Positions 44,132-52,404 of a DNA stretch of 64,000 nucleotides are shown piece by piece. Made by a program: the position numbers and the translations under genes. The first letter of the stretch is position 1. Every line of letters begins with the position of its first letter. The notes below the pieces were generated by a model. It had not been told where the DNA came from and searched no databases. It was given only the letters and a program-made list of their open reading frames with translations. This DNA comes from Pseudomonas viridiflava (GTDB lineage Bacteria > Pseudomonadota > Gammaproteobacteria > Pseudomonadales > Pseudomonadaceae), in the NCBI RefSeq assembly GCF_001642795.1, contig NZ_LKEH01000018.1, positions 312,864-376,863 on the forward strand, in the 5' to 3' direction.

Positions 44132-45475
44132 ATGAAGCGCAATGACGCCCGTTCGGTTGCCCAGCAACTGGCGGGCATTGATGAAGTGGAATGCGTGACG
44201 CCGGACCTCAATGGCGTGCCGCGTGGCAAAGTCATGACTGCCGAAGGCTTTCTGGAAGGGCGGCGGTTGCAGATGGCGCGTGGCGTGCTGTTGCAATGCA
44301 TCATGGGCGGTTATCCACCGGCGCGTTTCTACGGCAGTGATGACGGTGACGTGGCGCTGGTCCCCGACCCTGCGCAGATGCATCGTCTGCCGTGGAGCGA
44401 TCAGCCACGTGCACTGGCCATTTGCGACGCCGATGAATTGACCGGTACCAGCTGCGCGCTTTCGACACGCGGTCAGCTCAAGTCCGTCCTCGCGCGCTAT
44501 GCCGAGTACGGCCTCACTCCGGTGGTAGCCACTGAACTCGAGTTCTTTGTGTTTGCCCCCAATCCGGATCCGCTTCAGGCGTTCGTGCCGCCTGTAGGGC
44601 TGGACGGTCGTCGCGAGCTGGGGCACTCGGCCTTCAGCATCAGTTCAAACAACGGGCTGCGGCCGTTCTTCACCGAGGTGTACGCCTGCATGGCGGCGCT
44701 GGGCCTGCCACGCGATACGTTCATGCACGAGATGGGCGTCAGTCAGTTTGAAATCAACCTGCTGCATGGCGATCCGTTGCTGCTGGCCGACCAGACCTTT
44801 CTGTTCAAACACCTGCTCAAGGAAGTGGCGCTCAAACATGGCGTCATTGTGGTCTGTATGGCCAAACCGCTGGCGAACACGCCCGGCAGTTCGATGCACT
44901 TGCATCAGAGCGTGGTGGATGCCGTCTCCGGCCGCAATGTATTCAGCGCCGAGGACGGCCAGTCGACGCCGACGTTCCGGCACTTCATCGGTGGGCTGCA
45001 GACCTGTATGGCAGACTTCACAGCCTTGTTCGCGCCGAACGTGAACTCTTACCAGCGCCTATTCCATCCGTTCGCTTCACCCAACAACGCCTGCTGGTCC
45101 TATGACAACCGCGCCGCCGGTCTGCGAATTCCCGCCAGTGCACCGTCGGCCAGGCGCGTCGAGAATCGTCTGCCGGGTGCCGATGCCAATCCTTATCTGG
45201 TCATCGCTGCCAGCCTCGCGGCGGGGCTGTACGGGATCGAGCGGGGCATCGAGCCGACACCTGCCGTGCAGGGCGAGATCCAGGTGCCGGAAGAATTGAC
45301 GTTGCCGTGTACCTTGCAGGCCGCCCTTGAGCGTCTGAAATGCAGTCATCCTGCCAAGGAACTGTTTGGTCATGAATTCATCGAAGGCTACATTGCGTCG
45401 AAGACCCTGGAACTGACCAGCTTTCTCGATGAAATTACCCCCTGGGAACGGCGCGTACTGGCTGCCCAGATTTAA
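44132..45475 (+). CDS. Glutamine synthetase-family enzyme, probable gamma-glutamylpolyamine synthetase
   Basis: This 447-residue protein is of the GlnA/PuuA family. Recognisable blocks are ATELEFFVFAP (metal-binding glutamates, about 130-140), GVSQFEINLLHGDPL, PGSSMHLHQSV and the NRAAGLRIP arginine block. It lacks the N-terminal latch and C-terminal adenylylation tyrosine region of housekeeping GlnA. PuuA-type enzymes ligate glutamate to putrescine or other polyamines for catabolism. No other polyamine gene is next to it, so the amine substrate is uncertain. It is followed 47 bp later by an MFS transporter. Confidence 0.78.
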   Translation: MKRNDARSVAQQLAGIDEVECVTPDLNGVPRGKVMTAEGFLEGRRLQMARGVLLQCIMGGYPPARFYGSDDGDVALVPDPAQMHRLPWSDQPRALAICDADELTGTSCALSTRGQLKSVLARYAEYGLTPVVATELEFFVFAPNPDPLQAFVPPVGLDGRRELGHSAFSISSNNGLRPFFTEVYACMAALGLPRDTFMHEMGVSQFEINLLHGDPLLLADQTFLFKHLLKEVALKHGVIVVCMAKPLANTPGSSMHLHQSVVDAVSGRNVFSAEDGQSTPTFRHFIGGLQTCMADFTALFAPNVNSYQRLFHPFASPNNACWSYDNRAAGLRIPASAPSARRVENRLPGADANPYLVIAASLAAGLYGIERGIEPTPAVQGEIQVPEELTLPCTLQAALERLKCSHPAKELFGHEFIEGYIASKTLELTSFLDEITPWERRVLAAQI

Positions 45476-45522
45476 AGAACGTTGTTTCGGGCTCGCCTGT
45501 TCAGGCGACTCCGTATTTTGGA

Positions 45523-46923
45523 ATGTCGATGCGCCAAATCTGGAAGTCCTTTCGAGCGCTGTATTTTGCCTCGTTGATGATGTTGATCGGCTCGGGTCTG
45601 CTGAGCACCTATCTGGCCCTGCGCCTGGCTGCCGATCAGGTGGACAGTCTGTGGGTCGGCGCCTTGATGGCGGCCAACTATTTCGGCCTGGTATTGGGCG
45701 GCAAGATCGGCCACCGGCTCATCGGCCGGGTCGGCCATATTCGGGCTTATGCGACCTGTGCGGGGATCGTCGGTGCGGCAGTGCTGGGGCATGGCCTGAT
45801 CACCTGGCTGCCTGCCTGGCTGATTCTGCGGGTCATCGTCGGCCTGGGGATGATGTGTCAATACATGGTCATCGAAAGCTGGCTGAACGAGCAGGCCGCG
45901 GCCAAGCAGCGGGGCATGGTGTTCAGCGGATACATGATCGCGTCCTACCTGGGGCTGGTGCTGGGGCAGCTGGTGCTGGTGGTCCATCCGCAGTTGGGTC
46001 CTGAATTGCTGATGCTGGTGGCCCTGTGTTTTGCACTGTGTCTGGTGCCGGTTGCCATGACCCGCGCCATTCACCCTGCGCCATTGCATCCCGCGCCACT
46101 CGAACCACTGTTCTTCATGAAGCGGGTGCCACAGTCACTGACAGCCGTGCTGGGTGCCGGCCTGATCATCGGCTCCTTCTACGGTCTGGCGCCGGTCTAC
46201 GCGGCGGAGCAGGGGCTGACGACCGAGCAGGTGGGTCTGTTCATGGGCTGCTGCATTCTGGCGGGGTTTCTGGTGCAGTGGCCGCTGGGCCTGCTGTCCG
46301 ACCGTTATGATCGTTCGGTACTGATGCGGGTGTTCGCCGCAGCGCTGTTCGTGGCGTCGCTGCCCCTTGCCGTTTTCCCCAGCGTGCCCGTGGAAGTGCT
46401 GTTCGGTGTGGGCTTTCTGGCCTCGCTGATGCAGTTCTGTCTGTACCCACTGGCCGTGGCGTTCGCCAACGACCATGTGGAGGCGGAGCGGCGCGTATCG
46501 CTGACCGCCATGCTGCTGATGACCTACGGGATCGGCGCAAGCATCGGTCCGCTGGCGGCGGGTGTGATCATGAAAATGTTCGGCGGGCACATGCTGTACG
46601 TGTTCGTCTGCGGCGCTGGCGCCATACTGATGCTGCTGATTCGTCCCAAGGCCGTTACGCACCTGCACCAGGTCGAGAATGCGCCGCTGCACCACGTGGC
46701 CATGCCGGACAGCATGTCCAGTTCGCCTCTTGTCGTGGCACTTGACCCGCGTGTGGACGAACAGGTTGTACAAGATCAGATGCAAACCACTGTCGAGCCT
46801 GAGCCTGAGCCTGAGTCGGAACCGGTGGCCGAGCACGTTTCAGCGCCAGAAGGGCAGGTTGCCGAGACCGGGCAGGCAGCAGACGGCGAGCGGGAACGCG
46901 AAGAGGAAACCTGGAAGGCCTGA
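45523..46923 (+). CDS. MFS transporter with acidic C-terminal tail (YcaD-like)
   Basis: The 466-residue protein has twelve transmembrane helices (about 10-375) and resembles the YcaD-type MFS family. A VVIES-like segment, YMVIESWLNEQA near 109-120, is visible. The final 90 residues form a cytosolic tail of low complexity, including EPEPEPESEP encoded by repeated GAGCCT units at about 46796-46814. Such a tail is absent from E. coli YcaD. The substrate is unknown. Spacing allows co-transcription with the upstream synthetase. The gene is convergent with flgZ across a hairpin. Confidence 0.78.
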   Translation: MSMRQIWKSFRALYFASLMMLIGSGLLSTYLALRLAADQVDSLWVGALMAANYFGLVLGGKIGHRLIGRVGHIRAYATCAGIVGAAVLGHGLITWLPAWLILRVIVGLGMMCQYMVIESWLNEQAAAKQRGMVFSGYMIASYLGLVLGQLVLVVHPQLGPELLMLVALCFALCLVPVAMTRAIHPAPLHPAPLEPLFFMKRVPQSLTAVLGAGLIIGSFYGLAPVYAAEQGLTTEQVGLFMGCCILAGFLVQWPLGLLSDRYDRSVLMRVFAAALFVASLPLAVFPSVPVEVLFGVGFLASLMQFCLYPLAVAFANDHVEAERRVSLTAMLLMTYGIGASIGPLAAGVIMKMFGGHMLYVFVCGAGAILMLLIRPKAVTHLHQVENAPLHHVAMPDSMSSSPLVVALDPRVDEQVVQDQMQTTVEPEPEPESEPVAEHVSAPEGQVAETGQAADGEREREEETWKA

Positions 46924-46973
46924 TCGGTTTTTGAGACTGGGAAGGTTTGCAGGGGAATCAGGAGGGTGTTGCG

Positions 46974-47000
46974 TGATTGCGGTAGAGGTTACCGCAATCA
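46974..47000. terminator. Hairpin between convergent MFS and flgZ genes
   Basis: A perfect 11-bp stem, TGATTGCGGTA / TACCGCAATCA, with a 5-base loop lies in the 95-bp gap between converging genes. It can serve both directions, although neither side has a long T run. Confidence 0.65.
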
Positions 47001-47018
47001 CTTCAGACGCACGTTCTG

Positions 47019-47765
47019 TCAGAAGTCGTCGTCTTTGTCGAAGCGCCGTGCTTCACGTTGCAGCTGGTACACGAAGCGTTCAACCTGACGTTGCACCAGC
47101 CCGCTCATGTTGTGGAAGCGCACGCCGGCAAAGGTGGTGTGAACCCTTTCCTCGAAATGCAGGTAACGCAGCTCCACCGGGGCGGTCATTGCGCCAAACG
47201 GCAGTCTGGCGATGAATCGCTCGTATACCTGACCCAGTTGCATGCGCTCGGAAAGGTCACCTTCGAAACGCAGCTTGCAGCCGGTTGCCGAAATGTCCAG
47301 CAGCTTGCCCTTGAGCGGCGACTTGAGTTTGTCGCCGCCGATTTCGATATCGACCAGTTGCGCAAGCTTGAGCGCGGCCCGGAAGGCGTTGCGACGCTGG
47401 TGATAGATGACTTCCTCTGGCAGCGGCCCGCGATACAGGCGCTGGCCGTCGTTGTCCACGATGTCCATCTGTTCCGAGCTTTCCCAGGCGATACGCACGC
47501 CGTCGTGAAAGCCTTCTACCCGGAAGGACTCGCCATTGGTGAGGAATCGTTCGCCGTCGCGAGGGATCATTTCGTCGAGCGCCAGGACGTTGGTCTCTCG
47601 GTCGACTTCGATAACGTAGCTCTGAAAGCGCTGGGCGCGCTCGTGGAAAGTAATGATCAGGGGATCATGACTTTCAAGGAGTAACCGCAGGTTAGCGGCG
47701 ATTTCCAAAGGTGTATTCAAAACCTTCGGGGGCTGCGGAGCATCATCCGCGCTTGAGCCATTCAC
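47019..47765 (-). CDS. flgZ: Flagellar brake protein FlgZ (YcgR, PilZ domain)
   Basis: The 248-residue protein has an N-terminal YcgR (PilZN) domain and a C-terminal PilZ domain. The c-di-GMP-binding residues are visible: QRRNAFR (Arg124, Arg125, Arg129) and DISATG (Asp157, Ser159, Gly162). On binding c-di-GMP it would slow swimming or swarming by contacting the motor. It lies 82 bp downstream of flgN in the flgA-flgM-flgN-flgZ order that is standard for pseudomonads. Confidence 0.93.
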   Translation of the reverse strand: MNGSSADDAPQPPKVLNTPLEIAANLRLLLESHDPLIITFHERAQRFQSYVIEVDRETNVLALDEMIPRDGERFLTNGESFRVEGFHDGVRIAWESSEQMDIVDNDGQRLYRGPLPEEVIYHQRRNAFRAALKLAQLVDIEIGGDKLKSPLKGKLLDISATGCKLRFEGDLSERMQLGQVYERFIARLPFGAMTAPVELRYLHFEERVHTTFAGVRFHNMSGLVQRQVERFVYQLQREARRFDKDDDF

Positions 47766-47847
47766 GTTCTTACATCTCCAGGCAAAATACTACGGCAACG
47801 CAACAGCGGGCATTCTGCCACTACGCACGAAACCTTTATACAGGAAG

Positions 47848-48315
47848 TTACGCCTGACTGAGGGGGCGTGGTCTTGCTCTTCCGGCAGTCGAACCGCGAC
47901 TGTCATACAGGGTCGGCGTATCCCCTCCATTCAAAATGCGAAGCTGGTGGGCAGTGCTCACCTGTTGCATTTGAATAAGGCTGCCATTTCGCTCGTTGAG
48001 CGTCTGGCATTCAGCGATCAGCGCGTTCAGCTCGTCCGCGGCTGCAAGCAATTGCTCGCCGATGTCCGAATGGCTGGCCAGTTGCTCAAGTCCCTGCCTG
48101 TTAGAGGGTAACCCGAGTCCTGTCAGCACCTGACTGCGACGGCGGCCATGTTGTTCGAGCAGAATCACCAGCGCCTGTTTCTGCGCCAGTACATGTTCCA
48201 TCTCGCCCATGTCGCGACCCTGAAGAATCAGTGACTCCGCCTGCAGCAGCTCATGCAGCTGTCTGGTCGGAACCATGTCGTCGGTGATCATCTGAAGCAA
48301 AGTAGTGTCTTGCAT
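47848..48315 (-). CDS. flgN: Flagellar export chaperone FlgN
   Basis: This 155-residue, mainly helical protein escorts the hook-associated proteins FlgK and FlgL to the export apparatus. The QQHGRRRSQVLTGLGLPSNRQGL-like middle region and the leucine-rich C-terminal helix are typical of Pseudomonas FlgN. It lies 50 bp downstream of flgM on the same strand and is probably co-transcribed from the sigma28 promoter before flgM. Its clients are encoded at the end of this window. Confidence 0.9.
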   Translation of the reverse strand: MQDTTLLQMITDDMVPTRQLHELLQAESLILQGRDMGEMEHVLAQKQALVILLEQHGRRRSQVLTGLGLPSNRQGLEQLASHSDIGEQLLAAADELNALIAECQTLNERNGSLIQMQQVSTAHQLRILNGGDTPTLYDSRGSTAGRARPRPLSQA

Positions 48316-48365
48316 CGCATGCTCTGGTTTTTAAGCGTCCAGAATATCCAGCGCGAGCCTCGGGC

Positions 48366-48677
48366 TTAGCGTTGGGTTTCGAAATTGAGCAGCTTGCTGG
48401 CAACGCGGTTGCTGTCCACTGTGTAAGTACCGTCAGCGATGGCCTGCTTGAGTTCAGCAACGCGTGCGCTGTTGACGGTCGGCAGATCGGCGAGCTTGTC
48501 AGTGATTTTCTGCAACTGTTGAGCCTCGTTGCTCAGTGAAACGGTTTCCCCTGTACTTTTTACGCCTGCAGTGCTGCTGGCAGGTGCGGCTGATTCGGTC
48601 TTGCCTGCTTCTTTTACGGCGTTGGCGCGGGGTGTGGACTGCGCACCGTTGATACGGTTATTAAAGTCTATGACCAT
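48366..48677 (-). CDS. flgM: Anti-sigma28 factor FlgM
   Basis: The 103-residue protein has a disordered N-terminal half rich in Ala, Ser, Thr and Lys. The conserved C-terminal sigma-binding region includes [30 protein letters not shown]. It holds FliA inactive until it is exported through the completed hook. It has its own near-consensus sigma28 promoter (48714-48740), so FlgM production is under negative feedback. The N-terminal [11 protein letters not shown] is typical of pseudomonads. Confidence 0.94.
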   Translation of the reverse strand: MVIDFNNRINGAQSTPRANAVKEAGKTESAAPASSTAGVKSTGETVSLSNEAQQLQKITDKLADLPTVNSARVAELKQAIADGTYTVDSNRVASKLLNFETQR

Positions 48678-48713
48678 GATAAAAAACCTCTGGGTGTTTG
48701 GACGCTTGCCCTT

Positions 48714-48740
48714 TTTTCGGCCATCCCCGATAAAACTTTA
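48714..48740 (-). promoter_or_regulatory. Sigma28 (FliA) promoter of flgM-flgN
   Basis: On the minus strand, TAAAGTTT (48740-48733), an 11-base spacer and GCCGAAAA (48721-48714) match the TAAAGTTT-N11-GCCGATAA consensus in all but one base. The predicted start near 48707 gives a leader of about 30 bases. Confidence 0.85.
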
Positions 48741-48837
48741 GGCTCGTCGTGATAAAGCTTCTCAAATAGAGGCTTTCACCGTCGGAAAGTTACCGCAGTC
48801 TAGAAAAAACGCGTCTTCTATACCAGTGTCAATGTGT

Positions 48838-49596
48838 TCACATGGCCACTTCCACCTGTCCGGGACCGGTCACGTTCGCCTTGATGACCCGGCTGGAGTT
48901 GAGGTTTTTCACCCGTATCTGTTCGTTGAAACTGCCGTCGGACATGGCCTCGCCCGGCATGCGGACCGCCAGAGAGCCGCTGCGGGCGATGATCACCACC
49001 TGATCACCCTTGTGAATCATGCGCGGTTGCTCCAGCGCCACGGGTGTTACCACCTGATCGATGACCATTGGTCGGACAACCTTCTGCCCGACCGCCTGAT
49101 CCAGCGAAGACAGAAAACCCAGGCCCACACTGCTGACGTCGCGCTCGCGCATTGCCACATCATCTTCGGTGACGATGGCGTCCCGTTTGAGAGGGCGCAT
49201 CACGGTTACGACGTTACGAAACAGCTGCACCTGAGCGGGCACGAACACCGTCCAGGGCGATGAGCCTTCGCAGCGAACCCGCACGGTGACCCGGCCGACA
49301 GGGCGAGGGCTTTCCAGTGTGGCTGTCAAATCCTTGTCGCAGGCATTCATGCGCATACGCGGGTCGAGCTGCTTGACCTGGATGTCATGACGACCCTCAA
49401 TCTGGTTGGTTGCCAAATAGTCTTCTACTGTGAACTCAAGAAACCCTTGGGTAACGCCGATAAGCTGTTCAGGCAGTGTGAAATTCTCCGCGCGACACAA
49501 GTTTGTCACGCTGAAAAGGCACAGCATGCCGATTGCGCACAGAAGCCTGCGGGTTTCTAATGCCAGGTGTCGAGAAATTGTCGTCTTTGGGTTCAT
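48838..49596 (-). CDS. flgA: Flagellar P-ring assembly chaperone FlgA
   Basis: This 252-residue periplasmic protein has an N-terminal signal region (hydrophobic core about 18-32, cleavage near CRA-EN). A SAF-type domain and beta-rich C-terminal FlgA domain contain VVTVMRPLKRDAIVTEDDV and LEQPRMIHKGDQVVI. It assists assembly of FlgI into the P ring. ATG 49596 gives a long, charged signal n-region; ATG 49527 is a shorter alternative. The sigma54-type promoter at 49608-49623 puts the transcript start only one base before 49596, an unusual feature discussed separately. Confidence 0.88.
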   Translation of the reverse strand: MNPKTTISRHLALETRRLLCAIGMLCLFSVTNLCRAENFTLPEQLIGVTQGFLEFTVEDYLATNQIEGRHDIQVKQLDPRMRMNACDKDLTATLESPRPVGRVTVRVRCEGSSPWTVFVPAQVQLFRNVVTVMRPLKRDAIVTEDDVAMRERDVSSVGLGFLSSLDQAVGQKVVRPMVIDQVVTPVALEQPRMIHKGDQVVIIARSGSLAVRMPGEAMSDGSFNEQIRVKNLNSSRVIKANVTGPGQVEVAM

Positions 49597-49607
49597 GACG
49601 TATAAAA

Positions 49608-49623
49608 AGCAAAGCCCGTGCCG
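49608..49623 (-). promoter_or_regulatory. Sigma54-type promoter of flgA
   Basis: On the minus strand, CGGCAC, N5 and TTGCT place GG (49622-49621 complement) and GC (49610-49609 complement) ten bases apart. GGCACG and TTGCT match the consensus; only the leading T is C. The expected transcription start is about 49597. Confidence 0.65.
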
Positions 49624-49674
49624 CTTATCAGTCTGGTGTGTGGATAACGGTTGCTTTGGTAAGAGGGGGTCGGC

Positions 49675-50601
49675 ATGGCAGGTGTAATGGATTCGGTAAA
49701 CCAGCGTACGCAGCTGGTGGGTCAGAATCGTCTGGAGTTGCTCTTGTTCCGTCTCGACGGCAAGCAGCTCTATGGCATTAACGTGTTCAAAGTTAAAGAA
49801 GTGCTGCAATGCCCGAAACTCACCATCATGCCCAAATCGAGTCCGATCGTGCGGGGCGTGGCGAGCATTCGCGGCGGCACCATTCCGATCATGGACCTGG
49901 CGATGGCAACCGGTTCGACAGGCATGATCTCGCTGGTCAACTCCTTCGTGATCATCACTGAATACAACACCAAGGTTCAGGGTTTTCTGGTGCACTCGGT
50001 CGAGCGCATCGTCAACATGAACTGGGAAGAGATTCATCCACCACCCAAGGGCACCGGCCGCGACCATTACCTGACCGCTGTCACACGGGTCGATAATCAG
50101 CTGGTTGAGATTATCGACGTCGAGAAAATTCTCGCCGAGGTAGCGCCGATTTCCGAAGAGGTGTCGGTGGGCGTCATCAATGAAGAGGTTCACCACAAAG
50201 CCATCTCGCTGCGAGTGCTGACCGTTGATGACTCATCGGTGGCGCGCAAGCAGGTCAGTCGTTGTCTGGAAACGGTCGGCGTGGAGGTGGTTGCGCTGAA
50301 CGACGGTCGTCAGGCGCTGGACTACCTGCGCAAGATGGTCGAAGAGGGCAAGAAACCTCACGAAGAGTTTCTGATGATGATCTCCGACATTGAAATGCCG
50401 GAGATGGACGGCTATACCCTAACCGCGGCGATCCGCAACGATCCGCGCATGCAGAAAATGCACATCACCCTGCATACCTCGCTTTCCGGGGTGTTCAACC
50501 AGGCGATGGTCAAGAAAGTCGGTGCCGACGATTTCCTCGCGAAATTCCGGCCGGATGATCTGGCAGCCAGGGTCGTGGCGCGCATCAACGCAGCAGAATA
50601 A
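49675..50601 (+). CDS. cheV: Chemotaxis coupling protein CheV
   Basis: The 308-residue protein has an N-terminal CheW-like coupling domain (about 17-160, with VRGVASIRGGTIPIMDL) and a C-terminal receiver domain (about 180-305). The receiver has Asp185, Asp186 and phospho-acceptor Asp238 in SDIEMPEMDG. It links chemoreceptors to CheA and may act as a phosphate sink. The gene is divergent from flgA across 78 bp and lies 63 bp upstream of cheR, the order found in P. aeruginosa (PA3349-PA3348). Confidence 0.94.
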   Translation: MAGVMDSVNQRTQLVGQNRLELLLFRLDGKQLYGINVFKVKEVLQCPKLTIMPKSSPIVRGVASIRGGTIPIMDLAMATGSTGMISLVNSFVIITEYNTKVQGFLVHSVERIVNMNWEEIHPPPKGTGRDHYLTAVTRVDNQLVEIIDVEKILAEVAPISEEVSVGVINEEVHHKAISLRVLTVDDSSVARKQVSRCLETVGVEVVALNDGRQALDYLRKMVEEGKKPHEEFLMMISDIEMPEMDGYTLTAAIRNDPRMQKMHITLHTSLSGVFNQAMVKKVGADDFLAKFRPDDLAARVVARINAAE

Positions 50602-50664
50602 ATAACGGAATAAACAGTCGGGGGCGTCGTCCTCGGTGATTCACCTGATTTGAGAGGCTGCACC

Positions 50665-51492
50665 TTGTCTACGGGTAATTTGGATTTTGATCAGTTCCGG
50701 GTATTTCTGGAAAAAGCCTGTGGCATCCTGCTTGGGGAAAACAAGCAGTACCTGGTGTCCAGCCGTCTCAACAAACTGATGGAACAGCAAAGCATCAAAT
50801 CGCTTGGCGAATTGGTCCAGCGCATTCAGACCCAGCCGCGCAGTGGCTTGCGCGAGCAGGTGGTCGATGCGATGACGACCAACGAAACCCTGTGGTTTCG
50901 CGATACCTACCCCTTCGAAGTCTTGAAGAACAAGGTGCTTCCCGAGCAGATCAAGGCCAGTCCCGGCCAGCGACTGCGTATCTGGTCGGCGGCCTGTTCG
51001 TCGGGACAGGAACCGTATTCGCTGTCGATGTCCATCGATGAATTCGAGCGCGCCAACCCTGGCCAGCTCAAGTCTGGCGCGCAAATCGTTGCCACCGACC
51101 TGTCGGGTGCGATGCTCAACAACTGCAAGACTGGCGAGTACGACAGCCTGGCCATCGGCCGCGGCCTGTCGCCGGATCGCCTGCAGCGCTTTTTCGACGT
51201 CAAGAGTCCGGGCCGCTGGGTCGTCAAGACGCCGATCAAGAGCCGCGTGGAGTTCCGCTCCTTCAACCTGCTCGACAGCTACGCCGCGCTGGGCAAGTTC
51301 GACATCGTGTTCTGCCGCAACGTGCTGATCTACTTCTCTGCTGAGGTGAAGAAAGACATCCTGCTGCGCATCCACGGCACGCTCAAGCCGGGTGGCTACC
51401 TGTTCCTGGGGGCTTCCGAAGCGCTCAACGGTTTGCCTGATCACTACCAGATGGTTCAGTGCAGCCCGGGGATCATTTACAAGGCCAAGTGA
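50665..51492 (+). CDS. cheR: Chemoreceptor methyltransferase CheR
   Basis: The 275-residue protein has the helical CheR N-domain (about 1-75) and the class I methyltransferase domain. LRIWSAACSSGQEPYSLSM is the SAM-binding motif, and FDIVFCRNVLIYFS is characteristic of CheR. It methylates glutamates of chemoreceptors. The likely start is TTG at 50665 (MSTGNLDF), preceded by GAGAGG, which matches the N-terminus and length of P. aeruginosa CheR1. Another TTG 15 bases upstream is possible. Confidence 0.93.
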   Translation: MSTGNLDFDQFRVFLEKACGILLGENKQYLVSSRLNKLMEQQSIKSLGELVQRIQTQPRSGLREQVVDAMTTNETLWFRDTYPFEVLKNKVLPEQIKASPGQRLRIWSAACSSGQEPYSLSMSIDEFERANPGQLKSGAQIVATDLSGAMLNNCKTGEYDSLAIGRGLSPDRLQRFFDVKSPGRWVVKTPIKSRVEFRSFNLLDSYAALGKFDIVFCRNVLIYFSAEVKKDILLRIHGTLKPGGYLFLGASEALNGLPDHYQMVQCSPGIIYKAK

Positions 51493-51513
51493 TTGGTTGT
51501 ATCTGTAGCCAAT

Positions 51514-51545
51514 AAAAAAGAGACCTGCGGGTCTCTTTTTTTTTG
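51514..51545 (+). terminator. Strong rho-independent terminator after cheR
   Basis: AAAAAAGAGACC pairs with GGTCTCTTTTTT around a TGCG loop, followed by a long T run. It lies about 20 bp past the cheR stop. Confidence 0.92.
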
Positions 51546-51831
51546 TGCTTGAGGTGAGTGTCGGCTGAAGCCGATCAGCTTCTGGGAGCGACGGCGTCGT
51601 GAACGGATATCGAGTCGTCACGCATCAGAAGGCTATCCATAAGACTTGGCCGCTGCCGTTCATGCCGAATGAGCTGACCAAGACAATTGTTCCTTTTATT
51701 AGGTCAGTCCTGCGCTCGCCCGAGGTTATTGACCGTGCGAAGAGTGTTTCCAGTCTCCAGAGCCCCGACTTCGATCTGGCACCTGCTGCGCAAGGTCGTG
51801 GCGAAATACTGGCAAAAAAACGGCACCCACC

Positions 51832-51890
51832 TTGCCGCTTTACCTCTTTACAGCGGAAATGCCTTGCCGCTTTTCTGGCATTGCCGCTTT
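51832..51890 (+). repeat. Three direct TTGCCGCTTT repeats upstream of flgB
   Basis: TTGCCGCTTT occurs at 51832-51841, 51864-51873 and 51881-51890, ending about 40 bp upstream of the sigma54 promoter. An AGCGG near 51852 adds an inverted half. Position and repetition suggest activator sites (FleQ is the known flagellar activator), but the motif itself is not a documented site to my knowledge. Confidence 0.5.
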
Positions 51891-51931
51891 GCCACCGCCT
51901 GCAAGCCCCGTAATCATTGCGTTTTGAGAAG

Positions 51932-51947
51932 TGGCACGCCGATTGCT
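51932..51947 (+). promoter_or_regulatory. Sigma54 promoter of flgBCDE
   Basis: TGGCAC (51932-51937), N5, TTGC (51943-51946) and T are a perfect match to TGGCAC-N5-TTGCT. The predicted start is near 51958, 36 bases before the flgB ATG. Confidence 0.88.
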
Positions 51948-51993
51948 TTGTCACTGACAACAGAATCAGGTCAACCGGCAAAGGTTTCCCGAC

Positions 51994-52401
51994 ATGAGCA
52001 TCAGTTTCGATAAAGCGCTAGGCATTCACGAAAAGGCCCTCAACTTCCGGGCTCAGCGTGCAGAGGTGTTGGCTAACAACATTTCCAACGCTGACACTCC
52101 GAACTTCAAGGCGCGCGATCTCGACTTTTCGTCGGTGCTGGCTGCCGAGAACGACAAGGTCCAGAACGGCCATTTTGCGCTGAACAAGACCAACAGTCGC
52201 CACATCGAAGCCGAGGGCATGGGCAATCAGGATGGCACGCTGATGTACCGCACGCCGTCGCAGCCATCGCTTGACCAGAACACCGTCGATTCCCAGGTCG
52301 AGCAGGCCAGCTACACCGAGAACGCCATGGGCTTCCAGGCCAGCTTCACTTTGCTCAACAGCAAATTCAAAGGGCTGGTTGCAGCCCTTCGCGGAGAGTA
52401 A
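51994..52401 (+). CDS. flgB: Flagellar proximal rod protein FlgB
   Basis: This 135-residue rod component has the family signature LANNISNADTPNFKARD (about 28-44) and C-terminal helix NAMGFQASFTLLNSKFKGL. It is exported by the flagellar type III system without a cleaved signal. It opens the flgBCDE operon behind a perfect sigma54 promoter and ends 3 bp before flgC. Confidence 0.96.
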   Translation: MSISFDKALGIHEKALNFRAQRAEVLANNISNADTPNFKARDLDFSSVLAAENDKVQNGHFALNKTNSRHIEAEGMGNQDGTLMYRTPSQPSLDQNTVDSQVEQASYTENAMGFQASFTLLNSKFKGLVAALRGE

Positions 52402-52404
52402 TTC

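Larger units (their letters stand above)
51493..51993. other. Intergenic region between cheR and flgB
   Basis: 501 bp with no gene I can support; two overlapping frames here have no recognisable domain. It contains the cheR terminator (51514-51545), an inverted repeat GAAGC...GCTTC at about 51567-51582, three TTGCCGCTTT repeats (51832-51890) and the flgB sigma54 promoter (51932-51947). It is therefore mostly regulatory. Confidence 0.7.

Noticed and set aside
49601..49627. Sigma28-like sequence before cheV (TAAA...GCCGCTTA)
   Set aside because: The spacer is two bases too short and the -10 box has mismatches.
49632..49657. Sigma54-like sequence before cheV (TGGATA...TTGCT)
   Set aside because: The GG and GC elements are nine bases apart, not ten, which sigma54 does not tolerate well.
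51599..51913. Possible small gene between cheR and flgB
   Set aside because: No recognisable domain, no good ribosome site, and it runs through the repeat array and regulatory region. An overlapping minus-strand frame is equally unsupported.
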